A stretch of 63,594 nucleotides of DNA from Anaerolineales bacterium. GTDB taxonomy: Bacteria; Chloroflexota; Anaerolineae; Anaerolineales; E44-bin32. Shown piece by piece: positions 34,765 through 42,918 of this stretch (positions are counted from its first letter, which is position 1; each line of letters starts with the position of its first letter). The position numbers and the translations under genes are program-made. The stretch is taken from contig JAFGNH010000052.1 of assembly GCA_016927115.1 (NCBI GenBank), positions 1 to 63,594 on the forward strand. The letters are read 5' to 3'. The notes beneath the pieces are model-generated. The model was not told where the DNA came from. It searched no databases and saw only the letters and a list, made by a program, of their open reading frames with translations.

Positions 34765-35694
34765 ATGCAGCATCTTGATTCGTTGGCCTCTCTATCGCTT
34801 TCAGAGTCTCTGGTAACGATCGGTATATTTGACGGCGTTCACCTGGGTCATCAATCGATTCTACATGACATAGTCCGAGCTTCCCGGGTAACTGGAGATC
34901 CCTCGGTTGTCGTCACATTTTACCCACACCCCGCATTGGTGCTGGGCAAGAAAAAAGGCCCATACTATCTGACAAACCCTCAGGAGCGAGCTGAGCTTAT
35001 TGCTGAACAGGGTGTGGATTATGTTATTACTCTGTACTTTGATGAACAACTGGCACGTGTATCCGCTGATTCATTTCTGGAAACACTGCAGTCCCATCTT
35101 CATTTTCAAGCCCTGTGGGCTGGTGAAAATTTTGCTTTTGGGCGCAATCGGGAAGGAACTGTGGAATATCTCGAAGCAGCCCGGCAACAGGTCGGCTTTG
35201 AGTTTTTTGTGATCCCCCCGCGTTATACCGGTGGAAAGATCGTCAGCTCAAGCCGTGTCCGTGAGGCAGTGCGCCAGGGAGATGTCGCTGAAGCTGCTGA
35301 ATGCCTGGGACGGCCGTATGCAGTCAGCGGCGAAGTGATCCACGGTTCTTCCCGCGGACGGAGTATCGGATTTCCCACGGCCAATCTGGCTTTCTGGGAA
35401 GAGCAGCTTATCCCACGAACCGGTGTGTATGCCTGTAAAGTGGATGTGGGGTCAGATGTCTTCCCCGCTGTGGTGAATATTGGTCAACGGCCCACTTTTG
35501 AATCATCGAGTTCAGCCATTCATATGGAAGCACATCTGCTGGATACCAGCCAGGATCTCTACGGGAAAACAATCCGGGTTCATTTTATAAAACAGATCCG
35601 GGCAGAGAGAAAATTCTCCTCTGTGAAGGAACTTACACAACAGATACAAAGAGATGTTCAACAGGCACAGGGTATTTTTGATCCAGATCTGTAA
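34765..35694 (+). CDS. ribF: Bifunctional riboflavin kinase/FAD synthetase
   Basis: A 309-residue RibF that makes FMN and FAD. The N-terminal adenylyltransferase has GIFDGVHLGHQSIL (20-33) and the ISSTxxR-like SSSRVREAVRQGDV; the C-terminal riboflavin kinase has GRSIGFPTANL and the PAVVNIGQRPTF segment. Start ATG 34765 is 4 bases after truB; the frame extends further back only as a shadow of truB. FAD made here would serve the flavin-dependent ThyX-like enzyme encoded next. Confidence 0.95.
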   Translation: MQHLDSLASLSLSESLVTIGIFDGVHLGHQSILHDIVRASRVTGDPSVVVTFYPHPALVLGKKKGPYYLTNPQERAELIAEQGVDYVITLYFDEQLARVSADSFLETLQSHLHFQALWAGENFAFGRNREGTVEYLEAARQQVGFEFFVIPPRYTGGKIVSSSRVREAVRQGDVAEAAECLGRPYAVSGEVIHGSSRGRSIGFPTANLAFWEEQLIPRTGVYACKVDVGSDVFPAVVNIGQRPTFESSSSAIHMEAHLLDTSQDLYGKTIRVHFIKQIRAERKFSSVKELTQQIQRDVQQAQGIFDPDL

Positions 35695-35757
35695 TATCAA
35701 TTCTGTTTCTGAAAACACCTTCAGGTGAAATGGATACAAGCGAGGGGTGTATAACCG

Positions 35758-37185
35758 ATGACCACGAATAAGCGCACGATCTATCTCCTTAACCCCCGAG
35801 ACTATTCACCAGAACTGATTGCAGTTGCTTTTGCAAAAACTTCCCGCTCCCCATTATCTTTTCTTACGATTGCTGAGGAACTGAATGCGGCAGCTTCCGC
35901 ACAGTTCCATGAGAAATGGGTGGTCGGATATGGACATGCTTCGGTTGCAGAGCATGCTGTCCTTCATCTTGCCCTGGAAAATGTCTCCAGACTTGCTGTA
36001 GAGACGATTGAATCAAACCGCCTGGCCTCCTATACTGAGAAATCCACCCGATATCAGAAATGGGATGCTGACAGTTTTTATACACCTGTAGAAATCCTCG
36101 AGTCGGCTTTCACAGGGTTATACCTGAAGACTGTGGGAATGATGTTTGCAGCATACAACGAGGTGCAGGCTCCGGTTCGGAGTGTGATAGCCGGGCAGTA
36201 TCCACAGCGCAGGGATGAGACCCAGGAGCAGTGGGATCGAAGGATACGTTCCCGTTATATCGATTCCTGCCGCTTCCTTTTGCCTGCAGCTTCACTTGCC
36301 AATGTCGGCATGACGATCAATGCCCGTATGCTGGAGCATGCCCTGTGCAAGATGCTCTCTCATCCGCTGGAAGAAGTGCGATCGATTGGCGAGGAGATCA
36401 AACGTACTGCACTTGAGGAAGTGCCGACACTGCTGAAATATACTGAGGCTTCTTCGTATCATTGCCTGGTGAGAAACAATCTGCAGCGAGTTCCGCTGCC
36501 GGAAAAAACCGAACCGGAAAAAATGGTACAGCTGCTGGACTTCGAAAAGGATGCTGAAGAGAAGGTGCTGGCCGCAGCACTCTATGAGTACAGCGATGTT
36601 CCTTTCAACAGTGCCCTGCTGTATATCCGATCTCTGGAAAGAGAGGATAAGGCTGCACTTGTTGAAAAAATTCTTAGAGAACGCGGCCGGCACGATGCAC
36701 CTCCCCGCTCATTGGAGCATGCATCCTATATGTTTGAAGTGGTTGTCGATCAGGGGGCTTATTTTGAACTCAAACGCCACCGCATCATGACTCAGACACC
36801 ACAGCCGATGACAGTGAATGCAGGTTACGCAGCCCCGCGGTTGCTGTCGGAAGCAGGTGTGGATGATCGCTATTGCCAGGTCATGGACCAGGTTGCAGAA
36901 GTAGTGGAGACGATTGCCTCCTGGAACCCTGAAGTTGCTGCTTATCTGATACCCAATGGATTCAACCGCCGTGTACTGATGACATTGAATCTGCGTGAGT
37001 TGTTCCATCTTTGTGAACTGCGTGCGGCTGCCAATGCCCATTATTCCGTCCGCCGTATTGCATACCGCATGGTGGAACTTGTACGGCAGGTTCATCCTCT
37101 GCTGGCAGGATATATCCGGCTGCCCGAAGGGGAAAGTTGGCAGACGATAGAACGGGAGAACTTAACCAATACCGGGCTGCAATAA
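35758..37185 (+). CDS. thyX: Tandem two-domain ThyX-like flavin-dependent thymidylate synthase
   Basis: A 475-residue protein made of two ThyX-like halves; a normal ThyX is about 220-250 residues. The N-terminal half keeps most of the signature in SNRLASYTEKSTRY (86-99: R88, S91, E94, S96, R98, Y99) but has lost the first RH; its later NARMLEH...EEVR motif is weak. The C-terminal half keeps RHR (340-342) but not the rest of that motif, and keeps a strong NLRELFHLCELRAAANAHYSVR block (from 411). ThyX sites form between subunits, so the complementary losses suggest an internal pseudo-dimer. Thymidylate synthesis is the likely role, unproven. A GAGGGG site precedes the ATG. Confidence 0.8.
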   Translation: MTTNKRTIYLLNPRDYSPELIAVAFAKTSRSPLSFLTIAEELNAAASAQFHEKWVVGYGHASVAEHAVLHLALENVSRLAVETIESNRLASYTEKSTRYQKWDADSFYTPVEILESAFTGLYLKTVGMMFAAYNEVQAPVRSVIAGQYPQRRDETQEQWDRRIRSRYIDSCRFLLPAASLANVGMTINARMLEHALCKMLSHPLEEVRSIGEEIKRTALEEVPTLLKYTEASSYHCLVRNNLQRVPLPEKTEPEKMVQLLDFEKDAEEKVLAAALYEYSDVPFNSALLYIRSLEREDKAALVEKILRERGRHDAPPRSLEHASYMFEVVVDQGAYFELKRHRIMTQTPQPMTVNAGYAAPRLLSEAGVDDRYCQVMDQVAEVVETIASWNPEVAAYLIPNGFNRRVLMTLNLRELFHLCELRAAANAHYSVRRIAYRMVELVRQVHPLLAGYIRLPEGESWQTIERENLTNTGLQ

Positions 37186-37253
37186 CGTATAGAGTTCAAT
37201 CCCTGAAGAAAACAGCGCTTCATCCGGCTGGTATTTTGGAGGAGATTCCGTAC

Positions 37254-38654
37254 CTACGGATTCTGCTCTGTCGGCGGGAATCGCTTTTTAATAACGGCAG
37301 CCATTTCCAGTGCTCTCTGAGGAGCTGTCCCTACATACGAATCAGCATTGAGTAATTCTCTGATACGTACCGGCTGCAGATACTTGAGTATTGTTGTATC
37401 TGCACTGAGATGGTCGACTAGCGGATTGGCGGATGCATTCTCCACGGCTTCCCAGGCGACCATACTGTGCTCGCGCAGCCGTTCGTGCATCTGCTGACGG
37501 TCCGCACCTGCACGTACCAGTTCGTTGAGGACTCTTTCCAGCGCAGAGAACGGGCCAAAGTTTGTCAGGGTTCTCTTAATCGCCTGCTGATCGACAGCAA
37601 GGTTTTCGAGTATCTTGTTCAGGGTGATCAGAACCTCATCCATGGCAAGGAACGCTTCCGGGATAACACTCCTTCGGTTGGCAGAATCATCCAGTGTGCG
37701 TTCGAGCAGAGAAAGGGCACTGTTTTCCCAGGTTGTCTGCAGATGGGATGCAATCTGACGCGTGAGTGAGCATATTTTTTCAGCTTTTACAGGATTCCGC
37801 TTGAAAGGCATTGCACTGGAGCCGACTTGCTTTGCACCAAAGGGTTCGGCCAATGTGCGAAAACCGGGAGATTGGAGCACACGAAGGTCAAAGGCCATCT
37901 TATGCAGAGATGCTGCCAGACCGGACAGGCTGCTGAGAAGCCAGTAATCCTGCACACGGGGATATGTCTGGGTGCTGATGGGGAAAGCTTCAATTCCGAG
38001 AGCCTCCATGACCGAAGCTTCAAGCATTTCAGGCGTGACAGCAGTATTCGAAAGCATTTCCTGGAATGCGGCTGCACTGCCGACAGCACCCTTGATTCCT
38101 TTACCACGCAGTTGAAGGCGAAGCCGGGCCAGCTGCTCAAAGTGCAGCAGCAGTTCCTGTGCATATCCGGCCAGACGGTAGCCGAGGGTAGTGGGTTCAG
38201 CCGGCTGGAGATGTGTATATCCCATCACGGGTAAGTCGGCCCATGCTGCTATGTGGTCTGCAATCAGCAGAAGGCTGCGGCGCAGCTTGGTAAGCAGCAG
38301 GGTCAGTCCGGCTTTCTGGCGCACAATGTCCGCATTATCCTGGACATCCGCGGATGTGAGTCCCCAATGGAGTACTGATCCTCCCTGTCCGCACTGTTCT
38401 GCATAAGCCTTGAGTTCAGCCATCAGATCGTGCCCGATTTCTTCTTCAATTTCCTGAGCGCGTTCGATGTTTACTTTGTCCTGGTTTTCTTTGATCGTAT
38501 CAATCTGCTCTGCAGTGACCAATCCCGCAGCAGCCTGCACTTCGGCGACAGCTGTCCAGATTTTACGCCAGGCAAGCCGCTTGGTCCGCTCCGACCACAG
38601 TGAGCGCATCTCAGCAGATCCGTAGCGGGTCGAGTAAGGAGATTCGTAATTCAT
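37254..38654 (-). CDS. purB: Adenylosuccinate lyase
   Basis: A 466-residue fumarase/aspartase-superfamily lyase acting twice in purine synthesis (SAICAR and adenylosuccinate cleavage). Signature loop GSSAMPFKRNP at about 277-287; the general acid/base histidine regions are GYTHLQPAEPTTLG and the HWGLTSADVQDNADI block. Length and the N-terminal YSTRYGSAEMRSLWSERTKR match PurB of Gram-positives. AGAGGTAA precedes the ATG. Convergent with the ThyX-like gene, 68 bases apart; no other pur genes nearby. Confidence 0.95.
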   Translation of the reverse strand: MNYESPYSTRYGSAEMRSLWSERTKRLAWRKIWTAVAEVQAAAGLVTAEQIDTIKENQDKVNIERAQEIEEEIGHDLMAELKAYAEQCGQGGSVLHWGLTSADVQDNADIVRQKAGLTLLLTKLRRSLLLIADHIAAWADLPVMGYTHLQPAEPTTLGYRLAGYAQELLLHFEQLARLRLQLRGKGIKGAVGSAAAFQEMLSNTAVTPEMLEASVMEALGIEAFPISTQTYPRVQDYWLLSSLSGLAASLHKMAFDLRVLQSPGFRTLAEPFGAKQVGSSAMPFKRNPVKAEKICSLTRQIASHLQTTWENSALSLLERTLDDSANRRSVIPEAFLAMDEVLITLNKILENLAVDQQAIKRTLTNFGPFSALERVLNELVRAGADRQQMHERLREHSMVAWEAVENASANPLVDHLSADTTILKYLQPVRIRELLNADSYVGTAPQRALEMAAVIKKRFPPTEQNP

Positions 38655-38727
38655 ATTTACCTCTTCCTTTTACTGACCACCGGTCCCGGTCAGGTGTTTT
38701 TACCAGCTTGCAGGAGGAACATAAACC

Positions 38728-39633
38728 TCAATAGCCAAGCTGTTTCAGGCTGCGGTCGTCATTCCGCCAACCGGGGAGTACCTTTACCCTGAGTTCCAGA
38801 TAGATTTTTCTCCCGGACATGGATTCTATTTCCTTACGGGCAGCTGTGCCAATTTTGCGGAGCATCATGCCTTGTTTCCCAATCACAATGCCCTTTTGCG
38901 ACTCGCGTTCCACAAATATCGTGGCTTTGATATAGGCAAGTTCTTCCGAACGTTCCTTGTATTGATCAATCCGGACAGCAATACTGTGAGGGACTTCATG
39001 ATGAAGGAACTCCATCGCAGCACTGCGGATCATCTCGGCAGCAATATCACGTTCATAATCAACAGTCAACTGGTCTTCCGGGTAATACATCGGCCCTGGC
39101 AGAAGGAGATCAATCCACTGGTCGATCAATGTACGGTCTATGCCCTTTACTGCGGAGACAGGAGTCAGGTCTGTATCAGGCAGCAGTTGCTTGTAGATCA
39201 CTTTCCTCTGCTCCATTTCGATTTCTGAAACAAGATCAGCTTTGTTCAGCAGGCCAGCTCGCGGGATAGGGTAAGATTTTTCCTTAAGAAGATCAGTCAT
39301 AAGCCTGTCCTCTTCTGTTGGATCCATGCTGGCATCAAACACGATCAGGTGCAGGTCAGCATCTTCAAGTGAGGTTCTGGCGGCATGATTCATCAATTTA
39401 CCGAGTTTATGGACTGGTTCGTGTATGCCGGGTGTGTCTATGAAGATCAGCTGTGCATGCGGCAGCGTGAGGATCCCCGCCTGTGTACGCCGGGTTGTTT
39501 GTGGCCTGGCGGAGACGGCGGCGAGGTTATGCTGCAGGATGGCATTCATAAGGGTGGATTTTCCCACATTCGGCCTTCCGATCAATGCCAGGAAGCCAGA
39601 GCGGAACAGGGTGTCCTCAGTTGAATTTGTCAT
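38728..39633 (-). CDS. era: GTPase Era
   Basis: A 301-residue Era, which binds the 3' end of 16S rRNA during 30S assembly. GTPase motifs: G1 GRPNVGKST (19-27), switch II DTPGIHEP and NKAD; a C-terminal KH domain with GKQGMMLRKIG and the closing LRVKVLPGWRND. I set the start at ATG 39633: the longer frame adds 22 non-conserved residues, and a TTGACA promoter places the transcript start on this A, giving a leaderless message. Confidence 0.95.
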   Translation of the reverse strand: MTNSTEDTLFRSGFLALIGRPNVGKSTLMNAILQHNLAAVSARPQTTRRTQAGILTLPHAQLIFIDTPGIHEPVHKLGKLMNHAARTSLEDADLHLIVFDASMDPTEEDRLMTDLLKEKSYPIPRAGLLNKADLVSEIEMEQRKVIYKQLLPDTDLTPVSAVKGIDRTLIDQWIDLLLPGPMYYPEDQLTVDYERDIAAEMIRSAAMEFLHHEVPHSIAVRIDQYKERSEELAYIKATIFVERESQKGIVIGKQGMMLRKIGTAARKEIESMSGRKIYLELRVKVLPGWRNDDRSLKQLGY

Positions 39634-39639
39634 GCTGGT

Positions 39640-39668
39640 ATTGTGGTTTTTTCTGTTCTCTATGTCAA
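39640..39668 (-). promoter_or_regulatory. Promoter giving a leaderless era transcript
   Basis: Minus strand: perfect TTGACA (39663-39668), 17-base spacer, CACAAT (39640-39645). The A of the era ATG is 7 bases after the last T, the expected +1. No ribosome site lies upstream of the ATG. Confidence 0.6.
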
Positions 39669-39913
39669 GCCCGGTCCTGTTTCGCGTGTCTGTTTGCACC
39701 TGATCGGGCGGGACTTAAAGTACGATCGATGCAGCAGTGATACCTGCAAGACGGTTAATATTTGAGTTATTGTGAACAAAATAAGATCAAGGTTGCGTAA
39801 TACTGGAGAATCTAAAGAGGCGAGCAGGTATTTTTGAAGTACAATACAGAGACCCTTTTTGGAACAAAAAACAGGGAACACACCAAGAAGTACAACATAA
39901 GGATCGGAATACA

Positions 39914-40534
39914 ATGAGCATTTTTTCCCGAAAAAAGAAGAATCGGTTTATTGAGTTGCTGGTTAAACAGGCAGAGCTCACCTTTGAAGGCTGGCAAATG
40001 CTGCAGAAATTTGTTGAAGAACAGGATAAGGAAATTGCCAGGCAGGTTTCTGAAATTGAAAAAGCAGCTGATGAAGTCCGTCGGGTGTTGATTGATGAGT
40101 TGAACCGTACGTTTGTCACCCCCTTTGACAGGGAGGATATTTTCGCCTTATCCCTTTCTGTGGATGATTTGCTTGATTACGCGAATACGACTGCTGAAGA
40201 GATGTCCATGCTGGAGATCAAATCCAACCCGTATATTGAGCGTATGGTTTCCCTCCTGACAGATTCAGCCCGGGAGATACATCAGAGTGTCCTTAGGCTT
40301 GAGGATCACCCCAATGTTGCCAATGACCATGCGGTTCGGGCGAAAGCGCTGGAAAACCGGATGGAAACAGTGTATCGGGAGGCGATTGCAGATCTCTTTC
40401 ATATGCCGCGCGATGTCGAACATGTGGTAGATATGCTGAAACTGCGAGAGATATATCGCCATCTTTCGAACGCTGCGGATCGTGGTGATTCAGCTGCAAA
40501 TATTATCGGGGATATTGTGGTGAAAATGATCTGA
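39914..40534 (+). CDS. DUF47/PhoU-like protein (Pit accessory family)
   Basis: A 206-residue all-helical protein of the DUF47 (TIGR00153) group related to PhoU. The pattern FIELLVKQAELTFEGWQMLQKF, TFVTPFDREDIFALSLSVDDLLDYA and the C-terminal VEHVVDMLKLREIYRHLSNAADRGDSAANIIGDIVVK is characteristic. The E/DxxxD motifs are the metal-binding ones of PhoU-like folds. Members usually sit next to a Pit-type phosphate permease, which is not present here, so it is an orphan in this locus. TACAAT at 39841-39846 may be part of its promoter; I saw no firm -35. Confidence 0.87.
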   Translation: MSIFSRKKKNRFIELLVKQAELTFEGWQMLQKFVEEQDKEIARQVSEIEKAADEVRRVLIDELNRTFVTPFDREDIFALSLSVDDLLDYANTTAEEMSMLEIKSNPYIERMVSLLTDSAREIHQSVLRLEDHPNVANDHAVRAKALENRMETVYREAIADLFHMPRDVEHVVDMLKLREIYRHLSNAADRGDSAANIIGDIVVKMI

Positions 40535-40552
40535 TCCCTGGTATCCCGAAAA

Positions 40553-41536
40553 TCATCCCCTGACTTCATTATGGGGGTTATTCTCTTCCAGTATAGCTGC
40601 CAGCCGGTCAAGCTTCTTACCCACCTCACGCCATTGGATCTTTGAGACGCCGAGTTTATGCCTGATAGCAGTTTCCTCAGCACCCTCCAGATAATCAAAT
40701 AAGGCAGAAGACCAGCGGCACATATTAAAGGATAAATGTTTGTCCAGAAGTGCCATTTCACCAATATCCTCGAGAATGTATTCCAACCTGCGAGGGGAGT
40801 AGGGGAAGAGTAGGTCTTCAGGATTGTATTGTGCAGCATACTCATGGAATGCTGGAATCCAATCAGCAGGCAGGGAGAGCTTTCTCTCCCGATAACGTTT
40901 ACTCATGTCGTCATACCGGATATATACGACGGGGCCATCGGCTGAATTCAGGTCGATATGGTTCAGATGAATGGTCAGGCATTCACTCTTTTTTATAGCG
41001 GTGGAAAGGAGCAGCCGAACAAGGACATACGGCCTTGCGTCCGGTTTTTTCTTATTCGATCGCAGCTGCACGACTTTTTTCATAATAAGATCTGCCTCAT
41101 CCCTGGTCAGCACTTCCGGCAGAGGGCTCAGCACAGTCTGCTGAGGGACAGCAGCCGCGGGATCCGCTGGAAGGACACCGTATTCAGTCAGCCAACGGAA
41201 GAAAGACTTGATTGAGGTTACTCTGCGGGCGTATGTCTTGGGGCTGCAAGGGGCTTTGCGGTGATTCAGCATCCAGTTGAGGAAGTTTTTCAGATCGTGT
41301 GTGCCGATTGCATTCAGGGATTGCCCGCTTCCGATATATTTCGCCAGCAGCCTCAGGTCGGCGGTGAAGGCTTTGACGGTATGGATGGAACGGCCTTCGT
41401 CTGCCAGGATCTCTTCCCATGTGTTAATTGCGGCGCTGAGACTTGCTGTTGGACTGAGAAGCATACCGGTTGAGGAGTCCGCCTGGTTGCCGGTAGGGGT
41501 GGAAAAAAGGGGAAGATCCTTTTCTTGTGGTGTCAT
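40553..41536 (-). CDS. Tyrosine-recombinase-like protein lacking catalytic residues
   Basis: A 327-residue protein with XerC/D layout: SAM-like core-binding domain (about 35-125; NTWEEILADEGRSIHTVKAF, TYARRVTSIKSFFRWL) and a C-terminal domain (140-315). The active site is degraded. The first Arg position reads K182 (STAIKKSECL versus the usual TGLRxSE); HxxR reads NMCR, so only R274 remains; the LGH motif reads LGV; no tyrosine stands at the nucleophile position (QWREVGKKLD). K219 in the beta-hairpin survives. The fold should still bind DNA. Start ATG 41536 has GGAGT upstream; its own promoter lies at 41580-41608. No phage genes or att repeats flank it. Confidence 0.78.
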   Translation of the reverse strand: MTPQEKDLPLFSTPTGNQADSSTGMLLSPTASLSAAINTWEEILADEGRSIHTVKAFTADLRLLAKYIGSGQSLNAIGTHDLKNFLNWMLNHRKAPCSPKTYARRVTSIKSFFRWLTEYGVLPADPAAAVPQQTVLSPLPEVLTRDEADLIMKKVVQLRSNKKKPDARPYVLVRLLLSTAIKKSECLTIHLNHIDLNSADGPVVYIRYDDMSKRYRERKLSLPADWIPAFHEYAAQYNPEDLLFPYSPRRLEYILEDIGEMALLDKHLSFNMCRWSSALFDYLEGAEETAIRHKLGVSKIQWREVGKKLDRLAAILEENNPHNEVRG

Positions 41537-41579
41537 GTGATACTCCTGCAGTTTCTGCGCATAGCCAAAGTGTGGGGTT

Positions 41580-41608
41580 AGCTTAGCCTGCACAGGGGAA
41601 AAAGTCAA
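41580..41608 (-). promoter_or_regulatory. Promoter of the recombinase-like gene
   Basis: Minus strand: TTGACT (41603-41608), 17-base spacer, TAAGCT (41580-41585), giving a leader of about 37 bases. Confidence 0.45.
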
Positions 41609-41751
41609 CTGCAGTACAACATAAATGCTGCTTTTCAGAAGGAGTATAGAAAACACACAAACGGGCTTGATTTCTGCAGCAGACAGCAGATATTAGTTGG
41701 AGGATTCAATTCCTCTTTTCTTTGCCTTGCACCTGTAGAAGAGGGTAGTAG

Positions 41752-42792
41752 TTACCAGCTGCCAGGCAGAAATGCTTCCTCAAGAATCTGCCTTATGGCT
41801 TCGTCTTCAGGTAGAAGGACAGAAGCTCCGGTCTCAGGGACTGTGTAGCCGGAGACAGCATCGCGGGAGATACTGAAGAAGCGGATCTGATCCGGCTGTC
41901 TGGCAAGCCGTACTGCCAACGGCAGGAGTGAGAAAAGCGTATTCAATTCGAGATCTGTATTTACATACTGGTGGTATGTTTCATACAGCTCCGGGATGCT
42001 GGTGAGGCTGTGCAGCGAGATCGCTTTTCGAAAGGCTGCTGCGATAATCTGCTGCTGCCGTTGAATCCGGTCAAAATCACTGCTGGCTTTCCGAACCCTG
42101 GCGTAGCAAAGTGCACTCTGGCCATCAAGGTGGAGGCTGCCTGCAGGATAATTAACCGTCTGGAGATCACAGGTATCGATAATGAGGCGATTATTTTCTA
42201 GGTCAACACCACCCAGCAGATTTATTACGCTGATAAAGCCGTTAAAGTCGATTTTTGCATAGTAATGTGTAACAATGCCCAGATTGTATTGGATGGTTTC
42301 GGCAAGCAGCTGTGTACCTCCCAGTCCTTCAGCTGTGTTAATCCGGGCCATCCAATGATCAGGCAGATAGACGTACAGATCGCGCGGAATGGAGAGAACG
42401 CTTGCTGTGCCCTGATCCATGTTGAAGGAGATGATCATTATCGTATCGGTCCGGACTCCAGGGAATCCCTGGCGGGTATCGGAACCGGTCAGGAGAAGAT
42501 TGACCGTATGCGGAGAGAGCGGCAGCAGTTCCATTGGTGGGTGTGCCGGAACAGCGACGACTGAGGCAAGTAACTCAGAATTTGCTAATGGTTCCGGGGG
42601 GAGAAGTATCGGAGCTTCCATAGTACTCTGAGAAAGGGGGAGGAATGGCGTGGGTGTGGGGACTACCAGAGCTGTGTCTGTCGTGGAGGCCAGAGTCCCG
42701 GTCTGGGTTAATGAGAAAGCAAGGCTTAAGAACAGAATAAAGGCTGACAGAAAGATCAAACCATACGTTCCGGATCGTGTTTCTTGAATCAT
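41752..42792 (-). CDS. LytR-CpsA-Psr (LCP) family glycopolymer transferase
   Basis: A 346-residue membrane-anchored LCP protein. One N-terminal membrane helix (about 10-32) is followed by a Thr/Pro-rich stretch and the extracellular LCP domain from about 95: LLTGSDTRQGFPGVRTDTIMI, LSIPRDLYVYLPD with the catalytic-site Arg/Asp, INTAEGLGG and ALCYARVRKASSDFDRIQRQQ, whose arginines bind lipid pyrophosphate. LCP enzymes attach secondary polymers to peptidoglycan or other carriers. GGGGGAAGG precedes the ATG. It lies downstream of the kinase-like and flippase-like genes on the same strand, which suggests a surface-polymer locus. Confidence 0.9.
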   Translation of the reverse strand: MIQETRSGTYGLIFLSAFILFLSLAFSLTQTGTLASTTDTALVVPTPTPFLPLSQSTMEAPILLPPEPLANSELLASVVAVPAHPPMELLPLSPHTVNLLLTGSDTRQGFPGVRTDTIMIISFNMDQGTASVLSIPRDLYVYLPDHWMARINTAEGLGGTQLLAETIQYNLGIVTHYYAKIDFNGFISVINLLGGVDLENNRLIIDTCDLQTVNYPAGSLHLDGQSALCYARVRKASSDFDRIQRQQQIIAAAFRKAISLHSLTSIPELYETYHQYVNTDLELNTLFSLLPLAVRLARQPDQIRFFSISRDAVSGYTVPETGASVLLPEDEAIRQILEEAFLPGSW

Positions 42793-42918
42793 TATTCCTT
42801 CCCCCTGTTACTGATTTCTTCGGTTCTCTTTCAGGTCAAACAGGCTCCAGTGCTGATGCGCCCCTGATTACGGAATCGCCTGCGATATGCCAGAGAAAGT
42901 TTATTGATCCCCCAGATT

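Noticed and set aside
40553..41536. Prophage or integrative element marked by the recombinase-like gene
   Set aside because: No tRNA, att-like direct repeats or phage genes nearby, the neighbours are housekeeping genes, and the protein has lost its catalytic residues.
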